Shown: positions 34,791 through 47,715 of the stretch, in pieces
How positions within the stretch are numbered: the stretch's first letter is position 1
Layout: each line of letters starts with the position of its first letter
From: Dysidea avara
Taxonomy: Eukaryota > Porifera > Demospongiae > Dictyoceratida > Dysideidae
Direction of reading: 5' to 3'
NCBI RefSeq assembly: GCF_963678975.1
Contig: NC_089272.1
Coordinates: forward strand, 61,020,574-61,084,573
DNA: 64,000 bases
Notes under the pieces: generated by a model
Database searches by the model: none
Seen by the model: only the letters and a program-made list of their open reading frames with translations
What the model was told of the DNA's origin: nothing
Made by a program: the position numbers and the translations under genes

Positions 34791-35869
34791 ACATTATTTG
34801 TTTCATTGGTTTTAGCTAGATATTTATATGGCTGTTACCATGCAACCTTCAGAAAAAGTCACTAAAAATGATTGATCTTTATGAACTAATACCTCTGTCT
34901 TAAGCTCAGCAGGAGCTCAGTTATAAGTGCCAAAGGTATGTGGTGCTTATGAGTTCCTGGCTCAGGTATACATAGATCCCTATACACTAACTTTAATGTT
35001 TCGCCTCTGATACATGCAAAGCTTACTCAACACATTATTGTAGGTTTAGTCATCAACAGGCTTTGATTTATGTCAACATCACCAGTGACCAGAGACATGA
35101 AGTGCACCGGCAAGAAAAATTCATTTAATACCTATGCATGTAGACCTATAAACTACCAGGAATAGTGTCTTTTGTCAGGCCAGCATTGCTGTGTTTTGTG
35201 TTATATATATGACTGAGAGTGACATGAGGTGCATGTTTGTCTAGATGGTTTACTATAGCTATATGGGCTGGGTGCATATTTAACATTAGCCGACCAATAT
35301 TTTTTGCTGATGCCAAAGCCATCAACAAGTTAGTCTGGTTATCAAGGAAGTTTATGATCTTACATAATAAAGCAATTGACAGTGGGGTTACTGGTCAATA
35401 ATGAGCAACACCTTAATGACCTAAGCTATTCAGTAGAGTGATTTGAATGGAAGTAAATGCTTTAGTGTAGTCTGTCAGGTCAGTGTTGGGCGTAAATAAC
35501 AGCTGCAATGATGATGATGCATGTAACTGAGGTGCATGTTTGTCTCTTACTGAAGATGGTTGGCTATGTGCAGTGTATTAAGACTAACCAACCTATATTA
35601 TAGTAATAGTTAATCTTCTCTTTTATGAATTGATTCTGCCCAATGTGGCATCTAAGCAAACATCAATATTATTGTTATAAATTAAACTATTATTAATAGG
35701 TTTTCTAGTGTTACAACAAACATTATTGTATACAATTACAAGTTGTGGGAACGCATTAATTATAGGATTTCCACTAAAGGTAGTTGCCACTATGTATTTG
35801 AAATCTAGGTTTGTGAATGTAGCATTGACTTAGTAGTGGTTAAGAAACTGTTTGGCAACTCCTTCTTGG
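34791..35869. other. Diverged copy of the downstream duplicated block; no gene
   Basis: GCCAAAGCCATCAACAAG and AATGACCTAAGCTATT in 35310-35440 echo 36230-36420 and 37520-37630, so this is a third, more diverged unit. Confidence 0.45.
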
Positions 35870-37800
35870 CAACCATCTTTACTCGTTGACAACATTTGAG
35901 CTAATTTGCTTTATAACCACAAATTGAACTCTCTGCCTTATTGACCCATACAAATTGATACAACAGATCTCTTGTAGGTAATATAGACTGGGCAATATGG
36001 TAATGTTGTGTGCCATTTATACTTCAGGTAGTGTCCTGTATTTTATACAAGATGAACACACAACTTGAAGTGGCATTTTTAAGGTTTGCGTAACTATACA
36101 TGTATGTGTAAATGCTTCTTGGTAGTTATACCACCTTCTAAGCAAGCAGCAATTTAAATTGTTACTGGTTGATTTGAGATAAGGGGTGCATGTAGCCGGC
36201 ATTGATGTATATTTTGTACTCAGTAGTGAGGTACACAGATCACCCTTCAGTGATCTTCTTGATACATGCTAAAGCCAACAGCAGGTTAAAAGTAATCATC
36301 AACTATAAAGTGTTTATAACTTTGGCTGCATGATGAAGCCATCAACAGCTGGGTTGATACTTGGTCAAAAGTCTACAAATTACACCAAGGGTGAATGACC
36401 TAAGCTATAATTAGCCACCAATTATACTCTGAATCCACTTTAGTGCTGTCAGTCAGGCTAGAGCATTTGCTTGGCTGCTGCTATGTGTAAATAACACCTG
36501 TGTAGCGATATCTACCACCCTTGGTGCAGATATGGTGAATACCATCCAGTAGAATCATCAACTTTATGTACGTGATGCCCAGCTCAGCTTATGAGTGATA
36601 AACATTTTACACACAAGCACTACACTCACACAGACACATTGTAACACACAAACCAGACAAGCAAATGATACACACATGTATACAGTCACGTGCAGTCGTG
36701 CACACAGAGACAGGATATACATACACATATGCACATGCACTATCCAGTATTGTACACTTGTACACTCACACAAAATAGATGGCTACACAGACTTAATTGC
36801 CTACCACTACACACATAAAACTATAATAGTATTATACTATGTACTACACTTTTGTTTTCATTGTTAGTGAAGCAAACTTGAAAAACATCCCTATGCTTGC
36901 TTGGTCATTTACGCAACTTTGCATGGTGCTTGAACTCCTGTATACTAACTTGTTGACATGCAGGTATTTAATTTATAACCACTAATTGAATCTATCTGTC
37001 TGGTTGGCACATACAATAATGTGTTTTTCCTGTAGGTCTCCAATATACATAGACTGAGTAATACATTTGTTTATATATCACTATAGCTGCTTAGCCTCAG
37101 ATATAATGTCCTTGTTGTATAAATTCTATCCAAGATGCACACACAACTTGAAGTGACATTTTTAAGTTGTCATGGTGATGTATCATGACTGAAGATGTAT
37201 ACCGCTTCCTATCAAATAGTGACCATGCTGTAAACAGGTGAAGACACTGTATAAATAAACAAATGCCTGAAAGGTAATTCACATGTCTCTGATGGCTAGA
37301 TAGACACAATTTTCCTGTGTGGTAGATTGTGTAGCTGCATATAGCTTTATTTGTAATATCTAAGCAATGCCATTCACATACTGATAAATTAAATGCTTCT
37401 TGGTAGTTATGCCACCTTCTAAGCAAGCAGCAATTGAACTTGTTAGTGGTCGATTTTTGAGATATAGCATGCAGTGTGGATATAGCCAGCAGTGATGTGG
37501 TACACAGATCACTTTTCAGATGCATGCCAAAGCCAGCAGCAAGTATTTGGCTGATGAAGCCATCAACAATAGGGCTGGTACTTGGTCAAGCCTATAATTA
37601 CACCCAGGGTGAATGACCTAAGCTATTAGCCACCAAAGTATATGCTCTGAATCCACTTTAGTGCTGTCAGTCTGGCTAGAGCGTTTGCTTGGCTGCTGTT
37701 AAGTATGTGTAAATAACACTTGATATGGTGGGTATACTGTCCATGCAGTAGTGTCAACTTTTATGTACATGCCAGCTCAGCTTATGACTATGAGTTTTAT
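35870..37800. repeat. Tandem duplication of a non-coding block, about 1.1-1.3 kb apart
   Basis: 36043-36600 and 37118-37790 share long phrases in order: AACACACAACTTGAAGTG, AAATGCTTCTTGGTAGTTAT, CTTCTAAGCAAGCAGCAATT, GGTGAATGACCTAAGCTAT and GCTTGGCTGCTG. Earlier flanks 35880-36000 and 36950-37080 also align. No conserved frame. Confidence 0.8.
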
Positions 37801-37831
37801 TATAAATATTAATATTATTTTGTTCATTTCA

Positions 37832-37853
37832 CACACACACACACACACACACA
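37832..37853. repeat. (CA)n microsatellite
   Basis: About 11 CA units. The nearby 36600-36780 is also CA-rich but imperfect. Confidence 0.9.
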
Positions 37854-37926
37854 TTCTAACACACTCACAGACAGATAACTGTCATCCTAAATGCCTGCAT
37901 GATCACTGGTTGACAGAAAGTACATA

Positions 37927-38165
37927 TGTGACCGAATTTGACAAAACAAGGCTTCCACACACATCCAATTTTCTGACTTTAACCAGCTGTAATTTGACTA
38001 CTCAGCAAGCTATTGGCTTCAACTTTTCACATAGTCCTTCCATAGCATAGTACAATACCAGGTCAAACTTTGAGACTAATGGCTTACTGCTACATCACGT
38101 TATGGTACTTCAAAGTCATAAAAGTGGATGTGTGTGGAAGCCTTGTTTTGTAAAATTCGGTCACA
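37927..38165. mobile_element. 239-bp mariner-like MITE, 46-bp inverted ends
   Basis: TGTGACCGAATTTGACAAAA continues through CAAGGCTTCCACACACATCC. It is mirrored at the right with two mismatches in 46 bases. TA flanks both sides (37925-37926, 38166-38167). Confidence 0.87.
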
Positions 38166-39153
38166 TATTATGATCTTCAGTTATGCATCAACCATGAGTC
38201 CATATATATGCACATGTGTATGTAACCATAACCAATGTCACTTCAAGTTGTTGAGGCTGGCGATGGAGCAGTGCATAAAATAGTACACAGTTATATTGTC
38301 CAATCTATCAGATTATCACCTATAGGAGAAAGGAAAGTATTTTATTGTATGTCAGATAGTTTTAATTAGTGGTTATACAATGCAATCAAATCTTGAATAG
38401 ATGGTTGCCAAGCAGGAGTTCAAACACCAAAGTTGCTATAGAAACACGCAAGTATAGGGATGTTCTTCTAGTTTGCTCCACTAGCAGTGAAAACAAAAGG
38501 TTGCTTTATAGTTTTTTGTTGTTTTTTTCTACATGTGTGTAGTGGTGTGCATGGTGAGTGTACAATACGTTATTATGCATGTGCATATGTGTACAGTCTA
38601 TTATGTGTGTATCAGTCTGTATGCAGTTTGAGAAATTAAATTAATCAGTCAAAGGTTAGGGAGTTTTAAAACATGTCAATATACAAGTCGGTTATCCAAG
38701 TCAGTTCCTTTTATTCACATCATGTTCTGATGGTGGCCTATTTTATATAATCACTAAGGATTGATTATGGCTTGTAGGACTGGATACTGATACATTAGGA
38801 TCTTTTCAGCAAGTGTTTCAGTGACTAATAAACTTATTCCTGCCTACAACATGTACTACATTCTTGAAGCCATATCTTCACCTATGAATAAGCTATTTTC
38901 ACTCTGTCTGTGCCAATCGGTAGGTCTATAGGTGGTAAACCTGTGTCTCTAAGTTTCATTTCAATCCAAGGAACTGTAAGTCTGTGAGACACTTCGAAAA
39001 ACATACAAATTTGTATGGGAACCAATGTGTGGTTTAGAAAATATGTACTCCAGACATTGCCAACCCTTAATTAAATTCCTCATGCCTAAATAAAGTGGTC
39101 TATTACTGTACATTGCTATTACCACATAGGTTGCTTGGAAAAGAATCCATTAC
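38166..39153. other. No gene seen
   Basis: No supported frames. Confidence 0.35.
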
Positions 39154-39986
39154 CAAGGGCGTAGGCAGGGGGGGTTCAGATGGTTCGGACAAACCCCCCT
39201 TTCAGAAGCAGATTTTAAAAAAATTAAAAATCACACCAAATCTTACAGCCCTGGAGCTCTCCGGTAGCTACTTTCCAACTGGCGCTCCTCTGTACTACTC
39301 TTGAGGGTCACATCACATTAATGCTGAACCCTGCAAATCATATCTATTGCATCACGTGATCACTTGCGCATGTGACGAATGTCGCAAGTGAAACGGCGAA
39401 GGACAGTTCAGTGATTGGTTGAGACATATTACAAGCTTAAGGCAGCAGCTACTAAACTTGAGTGGTCGAGTTATACATGTATCAGGTTAGCACGAACTGT
39501 GAATTGTTGATGTATACTTTACTTACCTGATGAATTGTTTGTTTATTTATTACATGTTGTGGTCACGTGATGTCTCGAACATATTGGAGTACAAGCCAAG
39601 TCTGAAGTTATTGACCATCAACAGGAGGACCGGCCGAGAATAATGTATATAGCTGGAAAAAAGTATTGCCGACTAAGGGACTCAAGTGTGGAGGGCTTCC
39701 GTGTGCCAGGAAATTGAAGTTGGCTGTCAGTATGCTGTCTGGAAGTGAAGATTAGTTAGTATTACAATAGGTTTATAGTTTCTATAAGCTGCATAAACAG
39801 CAGTGTGTAGGTTTTAGCTAGTTAGATGCACAAACATCTTTTAATGTTACTGCCTAAGGGCACATTTTGTGTATGCAAAATTTTCATTCAAACGTGGTCT
39901 AGGGGAAGCACCCAGGCCTTCCCCTTAAGACAATCCAGTTACTTTAAATCCAAACCCCCTTCAAAATATTCCTGGCTACGCCCCTG
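39154..39986. mobile_element. 833-bp element, CA-GGGCGTAG ends, 5-bp duplication
   Basis: Ends CAAGGGCGTAGGCAGG and, inverted, CAGGGGCGTAGCCAGG. ATTAC stands outside both ends (39149-39153, 39987-39991). Related in ends and duplication length to 18546-18847 and 57379-58930. The interior is without a recognisable transposase. Confidence 0.82.
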
Positions 39987-40009
39987 ATTACATTGACACT
40001 CCATTACCA

Positions 40010-40012
<3 letters not shown>

Positions 40013-40048
<36 letters not shown>
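40013..40048. repeat. (CA)n microsatellite
   Basis: About 18 CA units. Confidence 0.9.
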
Positions 40049-40055
<7 letters not shown>

Positions 40056-40069
40056 AGTAGCTAAAGTTT

Positions 40070-40150
40070 TTGAGCAGGCTGTAGGACCAGGTGTCCTACA
40101 GACCTTCAGCACTTGTGCTGTAAAGCATTAATAAATAAATAATAAATAAA
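40070..40150 (+). repeat. LINE-like 3' tail
   Basis: Two small hairpins (GTAGGACCAGGTGTCCTAC and CAGCACTTGTGCTG) precede a short AATAAATA repeat, the usual make-up of LINE 3' ends in this window. No upstream coding part was found. Confidence 0.45.
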
Positions 40151-40654
40151 ACACACCACACACACACACAGATAGACAGACACACACTCACACTACTACA
40201 CTACACACACAAACCAAGCAAAGCCTATGATAGCATTGCAGAACACAGCTATTGCCATCCAGTAAGCCAGTTCAAAAGCCTGCGTCTTGTGCAGACAAAA
40301 CTGGGTGGGCTGCTTCCCAGTTGAAAAATCAGGTCACCAGGTGCCCATGTAAACAGCTGAGTATATTGGAGCAATGTGAGCAGGGGTTTATCTAGGGGGT
40401 GGGACACAGGCCCCCCTGGGTTAGCTATTGCCTTCCATGGGTTTATACCTATAGCCTTGACAAATGGAAAGGTTTAATTGATCCCAAAGTTGTATAATTG
40501 GCATCACAGTAAAATTTCACAAAAATTGAGTATATTTACACCTAAATGTTCCTGGGGGAACTTCCCCTGGACCTCCTTAGAATCCAAAGCGGCTTACTTT
40601 GCCCACCTAGCTTAATATTCTGGATTGAGCCAAAGATTCTTGCTGAAGTAAGCA

Positions 40655-40742
40655 ACAACAGCAAGTTGGCATAACTGGGCATCAAACCTGAAAACTCTCA
40701 ATTACTGGGATGGTGCTTTAGCCACTTAGCTATGCTGCCTCA
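40655..40742 (-). repeat. Possible tRNA-derived SINE head
   Basis: On the minus strand, AGCATAGCTAAGTGGCTAAA (A-box-like TAGCTAAGTGG) is followed about 45 bases later by GGTTTGATGCC (B-box-like). The body would run to lower coordinates. Its 3' end is not identified. Confidence 0.45.
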
Positions 40743-41775
40743 CAACACACACAGGTGCGTGCATACACACACTACGCAGACACATGCATCACAGCTAATC
40801 TCATCTAGGACTAACAATCATCAAGAATGACTGTCCAAGTCTTATGGGTAGAAGCCTGGGAACCCAAGCTTCCACAATATGACCTTAGGATGAGACAAAG
40901 AAAGAGTGGCATTTATTTCCTTAGTGGATGCTTAGTTTGTTGCTCAAGAAAAAAGAACTGGCTATCATGGAGTCCAACCTAGTGCACCATGCAGGGGAGG
41001 TTGGACGTACTCATGTGAGCTGTACATTTCATGGGTAATAAATCTTCGTTTAGAGACAATTTTTTTCAAACTATAGTACATTTAAATATTTATGCTTTTT
41101 TAAACCCAGCCCAACTTGGTAAAAAAAATCGTTGATTGGTGCTTATGCATTTTCTGTGAACAAGTGATTGATCCATAGATAATACAGTATAAATAGGTAT
41201 TCACAGCAGTGGTGTTCTCATATGAACTACACAATAGGTTGTCTAAGTTTTATAGGGCAGCTTGAACGATTTCATCAGTTTACAGACAATATCTAAATTA
41301 AGCAATGTTTTCATCAAAGTGACAAAACAACACTAACTTTAGTAAAATCATAATAGAGTTGCTCACTGCTCTAATATATTAGACTATCCCGATTTTACCA
41401 CAAATGTTTATTAATAATTACAGAGGAATGCAGTAAGGAAAAATAATGGTATCATGTATAGCACAGCACAAATATACAATACAGCATTAAAAATGTTTCT
41501 CTACAATGAATCCATTCATTAAGCACGGGTGTTTATAATTCTGTGAATTAACACCTACACAGTAGTGGAGAAAGGATCGGACACAAAATAGGGGACAAAG
41601 GTTAATTCATGTTAACTACATTGTAGAAAAGGATTAAAGTCTTTGGTCCCAAATGCCCCACAGTAGCTTTAGTCCCAAATGCCACACAGTAGCTACAGCG
41701 AACGAGGCGCTCGCCCACAGCTGGCAAAATACTGGCAATGGTTGCATGCCTGGTTTACTGAAATTGTTTTCAGAA

Positions 41776-41778
<3 letters not shown>
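40743..41778. other. No gene seen
   Basis: Contains a CACTGCTCTAATATATTAGACTATCCCGAT-like variant of the dispersed CTCTATTAGAG motif near 41360. Confidence 0.35.
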
Positions 41779-41852
<74 letters not shown>

Positions 41853-41939
41853 TATGTATGTATGTATGTATGTATGTATGTATGTATGTATGTATGTATG
41901 TATGTATGTATACATGTACGTATGTATGAATGTTTCTTT
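41779..41939. repeat. (TG)n(TATG)n compound microsatellite
   Basis: About 36 TG units to 41849, then about 20 TATG/TGTA units. It produces long Cys/Val or His/Thr/Tyr pseudo-frames that are not genes. Confidence 0.97.
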
Positions 41940-43415
41940 GTCTGTCTACACCCGCACTTATGCAACAAAGTAGCTTAATGATAAAAAGTAGCCATTGGGA
42001 ATGCTTATAGACCCTGTAGTAAACTTTGGCACAGGTAAGCTTTGGTTCAAAGGTGGTTTCTTTTCCCCATAAAAAGAACAGGTGTAGCAACTCTCTATGA
42101 ACACTGTGAGTGGCCTTCCCAATGGGCTTTTCAGGTGTTTAACAACCAAAAGACACCATTGTAGGCCCATAGACTCCCAGGAAAAGCATATCTTTTTGAC
42201 TTGAAAGTGGGCGTGATCAGTGCAAATGAATAAATTAATAATGAAAAGCATCCTAGAGGCTTTGTTGTTAGAATTTGTGGAAAATAATATAATAGACAAA
42301 CTATAATGAAACAGTTGAGAAGATACTTCCGTGTGTATTATGAAGTTTGTTACAATACGCATCCTTGGCAGTACACAGCAATGTAATTGGGAATTATAAG
42401 GTATTCATAAATAATATTAAGAATTACAACACTACAAAATGACTAAGTAATTGATACCTCTAGCATATCAACTTGTAACAGATAGAAAATGAAGGAAAAA
42501 TTACTCCAGAAACATGAAAAAATCAATCTAGTTCCTTTCGACCTCCCATCATGCTCAAGTATGAAGGAGCTCCCAAACAAAGTTCACAAGAATGGAGATT
42601 GACCACACAGTAGTGTGGTCAAATCCATTTACACATAGGATATTCCATTTACAAGATTCACATCTTTGAATGCATGCATGTAGTGAGAGCCACTATAGTG
42701 GTGTTCACTTTTAATGGAACGCTTTCTTTACAAATCTTGGGGGCCAAAGGGAATAAATTATGCAGATGATCACTTCTCTGAGACAAAGTAAAATGTGTGG
42801 ACTGCATAAAGTGTGCATGGCAAATGCATTGCTGTTTACTGTTACAATGTGTTACATGAAAATTATTTTCATCAATTTTGTCAGAAAAAAGTTTAGAAAA
42901 AATATATTAAGCATAGTCCAAATATGTTGCAACCTCCTGTTACCCCTAATTTTGCATACTGACTATCAAAGCTTACATGAAATTGCAGACAAACTATGTA
43001 ATTAATCAAAAAGTAAAAGTAGTGTGTTGCAGACCTCTTCTGCAGCCATGATATGAAGCTGGCGAAAAGGTACATCTTGGGCTTAAGCAATGGAAAATAG
43101 TGAAGTAATCAGGCCCATAATATTACCCACATTAAGTTATGTTTGGCTGAACTAAGGCATCAGGTAGTAAGTTGATTAGTAGAAATTCATAGACAATTTT
43201 TAAAATTCTGTAGAAATACTGTAGACATTTGTTGGAAAGTGTTTGGGATTGTTATGAATTATTTTGGTTGACTATGGAACCACTATTGCGAAGACCCAAA
43301 CCTCCATGATCCCTATACCGGAAGACTTTTGGAGGCCACTACTACAGAATCTCATAAACTATTTTACGCAAGGTAATGGAAGGTATATGATCACAATTTA
43401 AATGTCTAGTGACAT
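41940..43415. other. No gene seen
   Basis: Short open frames lack start context, splice partners or family likeness. Confidence 0.4.
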
Positions 43416-43669
43416 CAAGAGTACATAATATTTATATGTGGGAGAGTATTTAACTTGAATGCATTCACCAAACACCCTGTGTAAAGTAACAGTTCAGCCT
43501 TTTGTGAGAACAAAGGTTTTGCCCTCATCAACACAAATCAACAGTTCTCTATTTCCAGTGAAGGTGATGATTTGATGAAAGGTGAACTTTGGTGAACTTT
43601 ACACAGGGTGTTTGTACAGGCCATACTGAGTGTTAGATACTCTCCCCATATAAATATTATGTACTCTAG
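43416..43669. mobile_element. 254-bp foldback element, CAAGAGTAC ends, 7-bp duplication
   Basis: CAAGAGTACATAATATTTAT is mirrored at the right, and the arms continue through GGGAGAGTA and AAACACCCTGTGTAAAGT. Flanks GTGACAT (43409-43415) and GTTACAT (43670-43676) differ at one base. The last bases are CTCTAG instead of CTCTTG. Confidence 0.8.
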
Positions 43670-44113
43670 GTTACATGTTAAAAATAAAAATTTAAAATAC
43701 CTTGATCTTTATGAAGAAAAACTTTGATATCAACTTATTCATATACTCAAGAGGAGTTCAAAAAAATCATTCTTTAATTCCAGTAGATCAAAGGAAACAA
43801 AAATTATGTTGTTTGTTTGCATCGCATTGAAGCAATAGTAGGTGATCAATTTTTCTTCATTGATTTCGTCTTTTGTGGTGAAAAGGTAAGAGAAGGAAAA
43901 ACTTACCCAGCAATGGATTCCCCTTATCATGGCAAACGTAATGGTGAAAATTTTAACTCTGTATACCATTGTGTTCATAAGTTACAACTGTTTTAGTAAG
44001 CAGCTGTAATTTACTTTCTCTAACTTGCTATACACATTGATCTTTCTGTTGCTGGGCTATAAATCCAGGATATATGAGGCTGCAACTTCATGTCACAGCA
44101 TACACTTGGATAA

Positions 44114-44147
<34 letters not shown>

Positions 44148-44148
44148 C
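43670..44148. other. No gene; (TA)n run
   Basis: A (TA)n run of about 15 units lies at 44116-44146, directly before the next foldback element. Confidence 0.6.
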
Positions 44149-44608
44149 CAAGAGTTCATAATATACATACTAAGGAGAGTATCCTACTCTCATATACCCC
44201 TGTAGAAAGGCGTATCGTGAAGTTATGACGTAACACTTCTGAGTTCGCCCGTTTTTCTTTGTATAATTAATGATGTCATTAGTTGAACATGGTATCGATT
44301 GAACGCGTGCCTACCAACGTCGCTAGCAACCAAATTAACTCCAGCTCTAAGCGTTTCTCACCCAACTACAATCGTTCCTTCATGGGGTAAGACCGCTTCG
44401 TAGGCGTTTCTTACTAGGCCATTCGCGAATACGGCTATCCTGAGCATCGCAAGTATGAAACGGTGCTAACGATTCTTGCACTATTACGGCTTCCTGTACG
44501 TCACAAACCACAACATCTTGTCGTTACGTCATAACTTCACGATACGCCTTTCTACAGGGATATATGAGAGTAGGATACTCTCCTTAGTATATATATTATG
44601 AACTCTTG
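44149..44608. mobile_element. 460-bp foldback element, about 87-bp inverted ends, 7-bp duplication
   Basis: CAAGAGTTCATAATATACAT starts arms that stay nearly identical through GGAGAGTATCCTACTCTCAT and GAAAGGCGTATCGTGAAGTT to GACGTAAC. ATATAGC flanks both sides (44142-44148, 44609-44615). The interior is CpG-richer and lacks a gene. Confidence 0.88.
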
Positions 44609-45585
44609 ATATAGCTAAGTATTTAATACAATGGAATTTGAAAAATGTGTCAGATCTTGCCAGGTAAAGTATTTGATCTCTCAGCATGCACGTATGGAAA
44701 TGTAGGCACTAATACCTGTGCAGTGATCTGTCCTTTAAAATTACCTATTATCTCTTTGCACAGAAATCAGCTCAAGTGGCTCCCTTGTGAGGTAAAGCTG
44801 AAGGAGGGGTTAGCTACCTTGTCGAAGACTGAGTTGAGGTAATGGATGGATACAAGCTGAGACACAAGCATAGATAGTGTGTTGCAGGCTTTTATTTTTA
44901 CTACAAGCTAAATGTATTGTTCACTCCGAGTAGCCTCGCGAGACTATACACTAAACCATAACCACCCCGATTAAACAACAGTGCAGTACTAGCCAAACAA
45001 AACGTGTCAACTTACTAAAAACGTAATTTCTTCGCCTCAAGTAGAGCGATAAAATGCCGTAGACGATCAGGAAGAAGTCTCACTTGCATGTTCTACTAGG
45101 TTCCAATCTAACACCGCAAGCGCCATCAAGCGCACTGGATAAACGCGCAGTGGCCCTGGCTAATTGTGGGAATAACTTTCATAGCGCTAGTTGCGTGCTT
45201 CCTCAAAGATTACGTGGAGATGAACTGACAAGTAGCAGATGTGAGTGTTGTAGTGATGTCTTTACAATGTAAGGAAAAGGGCCATTCTTGTAATAGAAGT
45301 TTCGATAGATGTTGGTGTGTTTGAAGACCCCTCAAGAATTTACGGATAATGACTCTGAGTTCACTGATCGCTTAGAAAGACGACATCAACAAGTGATATA
45401 GAAGTACAAAGTGGTTGGCCCAGAAGATCCAACTAGGACGAAGGTATACTCGAGAGATATAGTCTTAGTGTGATTTACTGCGTGAGCAGCTTTTGAGGAA
45501 GTGCTTTTTTGTGAAAATGTACGGGATTTCCGATAGTCGATCATTAAAAAAAAAAGTTTGAGTTGCCGCGATTTTGGGGTAGTGC
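44609..45585. other. Unassigned; CpG-richer block near 44930-45270
   Basis: A 62-codon plus frame (45084-45272) lies in locally CG-rich sequence (GCGCCATCAAGCGCACTGG). I cannot assign it. It could be a first-exon remnant. Confidence 0.3.
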
Positions 45586-46097
45586 AAGGCTTCCACACAC
45601 ACAAAATCAAACTTACGATTTTACCAGAAATGGATTGCTGGTCTAATACACTATCATATTTCACACTGTACTTCCTTCAGCACTGGCAAGTCTGGTTTCT
45701 GTAGCAGCTTTCTTCCGACCCTGTCAAAACCACGAGTGTGAGATTGGCACCATTAAATGGCCATGGCTTTGTGATAATGGTGTGCAGTGAGCTGGGACTT
45801 CACAGAGAGCTCGCCAATAGTGTTCTCAGTCAATTTGGAGTAATTTGAGGGCCATGGAGAGCCCAAACTTGGCCCCTCGAAAAAAGCTGCGCAAAATAGG
45901 GCAAAGTTTGGGTATCAGAAATGTATACACCCACTCAGTGATAGCCAGTGAACAGATGAACGTGACAATTGGTGCAAAGTTTGTTTGCACAGCTGTAGGC
46001 ACTGGGAAGTTATTACACAATGATTCCTTAAAATCGTCATATCTCCTAACAAAGCCTTGTGCGTCGAAGCCTTGTTTTGTCAAATTCAGTCACATAC
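45586..46097. mobile_element. Copy of the TGTGACT/CAAGGCTTC composite element, left end lost
   Basis: From CAAGGCTTCCACACACACAA to the right end (CAAATTCAGTCACA) it matches 52565-53190 at high identity, lacking about 110 bp present there (52863-52978). The outer left terminus is missing. Confidence 0.75.
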
Positions 46098-46462
46098 ATA
46101 GCTGAAAAAATCACTTTTACTCTACCACACAGGAGGCTGGAACACTGCTTGCAAAACTGTGCGTAAGCGGAAAAGTTGAAGTTAATAACTGTCACATTTC
46201 ATCAAATCCCATGATCTGTTAAGAAGAGTGGTAATATGGCTGGAGATTTGTCTGGTGGCACCCGACCCTTCGGGAGGGATGCATACCACCAGACCAGTCA
46301 AAATATATTGTATTTTTAACAGGTAGCTACACAGTATGTTCTATGCTCACACACAATAGGAGCAAGGAGGAAACATGTCAACAATCTGGTAGATGACAAG
46401 TGGAGCTAGAGTTTCTGATCATGGAGTGTAGTTTAGTGAAGTTACTAAGTGCCATGACTATA

Positions 46463-46820
46463 CACTACTGGAAAAATTGACCTTAAAAACCCAATGAAAA
46501 TTTTCAAACAACCAATGAAAATTCAAAATTTCATTGGTGGACCCAATGAATGAATTTTGATTTTCTTTATATTTTCATGGGGCTAATCCAGTGAAACTCT
46601 GGTGAAATTCCAGTCAAACTTACCAATGAAAATTATATGAAAGTGATGTCATGGACTATTCATTGGTGAAGCTTTATTGGATTATCATTGGATTTTCGTA
46701 TGGTATAGCCTATGAAAAAGAAATTTTATATTTTCACGTGCCACCCAATGAAATTTTAACTTTTTCATTTTTTGTTTCTTTGGGTTTTCATAAAATTTGA
46801 TGTGAATCCTTCCAGTAGTG
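46463..46820. mobile_element. CACTACTGGAA foldback MITE (in duplication copy 1)
   Basis: CACTACTGGAAAAATTGACC faces an inverted TTCCAGTAGTG, with TATA on both sides. The interior repeats CCAATGAAAATTT words. The same element is at 60306-60674 in copy 2. Confidence 0.75.
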
Positions 46821-47558
46821 TATAGTTTGGTTATAGTTACAAGTGACAATATACTCTAATAGAACAGTGAAAGTATCCCATAGCCTCCTACTAGCCTTCT
46901 CAAATAGACAACTAGGGCACAGAAAGTTACTCCTCCTTCCTCTTTCATTGTCCCCTTGCCCCAATCCACTCCCAACGATCTTATCGGTCTGTGCACTGTA
47001 GTGACTGGCATGGGTCTTAAAAGTGTTTACTGATCATGGAGTGTGGTTTATTATAGTAACCAAGTGCCGCTGGTAATTGCTGGTTTATTCTCTAGTGATA
47101 CAAGTTTAAGTTGTGTAGTACTTTGCTACACGTAGCCTCTATACATAAAGTGTATTACAGTAGTGATGGTGACGATATAACCTAATAGTACAGTCATCGA
47201 TGTCAGAGCCACTAACTAGCCCTTACAGACCACTAGTGAATAGAAAGTTTCTCCACCTTCCACTTTCATTGTCCCCTTGCCCCTAACCCACTTCCAACAA
47301 TCTTATTGGTCTTTAGTGACAACGACAACAATTATTAAACACTATACAGTACACACACAATATACACTAAGATTAACTACACGATCAATAGTAGAATATA
47401 GCCTGGCCAGCAGTCAAGTTGTATCATGCACAACACGAACTGAAGTTCTTATTCACTGGGAACATGTTGTCTTCTTGATCTCGCATAACTGTACACTACA
47501 AAATGACAGACATACATATTAAGATTTATTGGACACATACAGCAATCCAGCTACTTAC

Positions 47559-47715
47559 TGGCTTCATTCTGTATGTGGATTAGCTATCTATCCCAGGCTC
47601 TGTGTCTAACAGCTGAAACACTCTTCTTGCAGATAGGATGGCATTGGAATGGTAGGGTAGAAAAGCACTGATTCGACCACTCTGTACACCCACCATCACC
47701 AGGGCAATGACCACT
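47559..47715 (-). pseudogene. ABCB (MDR-type) transporter exon, dead copy 1
   Basis: After a TTTATACAG acceptor the frame reads VVIALVMVGVQSGRISAF and ends with SARRVFQLLDTEPGIDS. This is the last membrane helix to linker of an ABCB half-transporter, just before the nucleotide-binding domain. A TAA then replaces the Tyr of the usual IDSYS, followed by MKP and a GTAAGT donor. No other ABCB exon is recognisable nearby. Confidence 0.7.

Noticed and set aside
35481-35510. Second CAGTGTTGGG terminus as the right end of the element at 34702
   Set aside because: It is in the same orientation as the first, not inverted, so the two cannot bound one element.
41634-42090. Long open frames of Cys-Val, His-Thr and Tyr-Val repeats
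   Set aside because: They are translations of the (TG)n(TATG)n microsatellite in all frames.
45826-46105. Opposed 85-codon frames recurring near 52888-53148
   Set aside because: Conserved only because both lie in copies of the TGTGACT composite element; the frames are not kept across the indel between copies.
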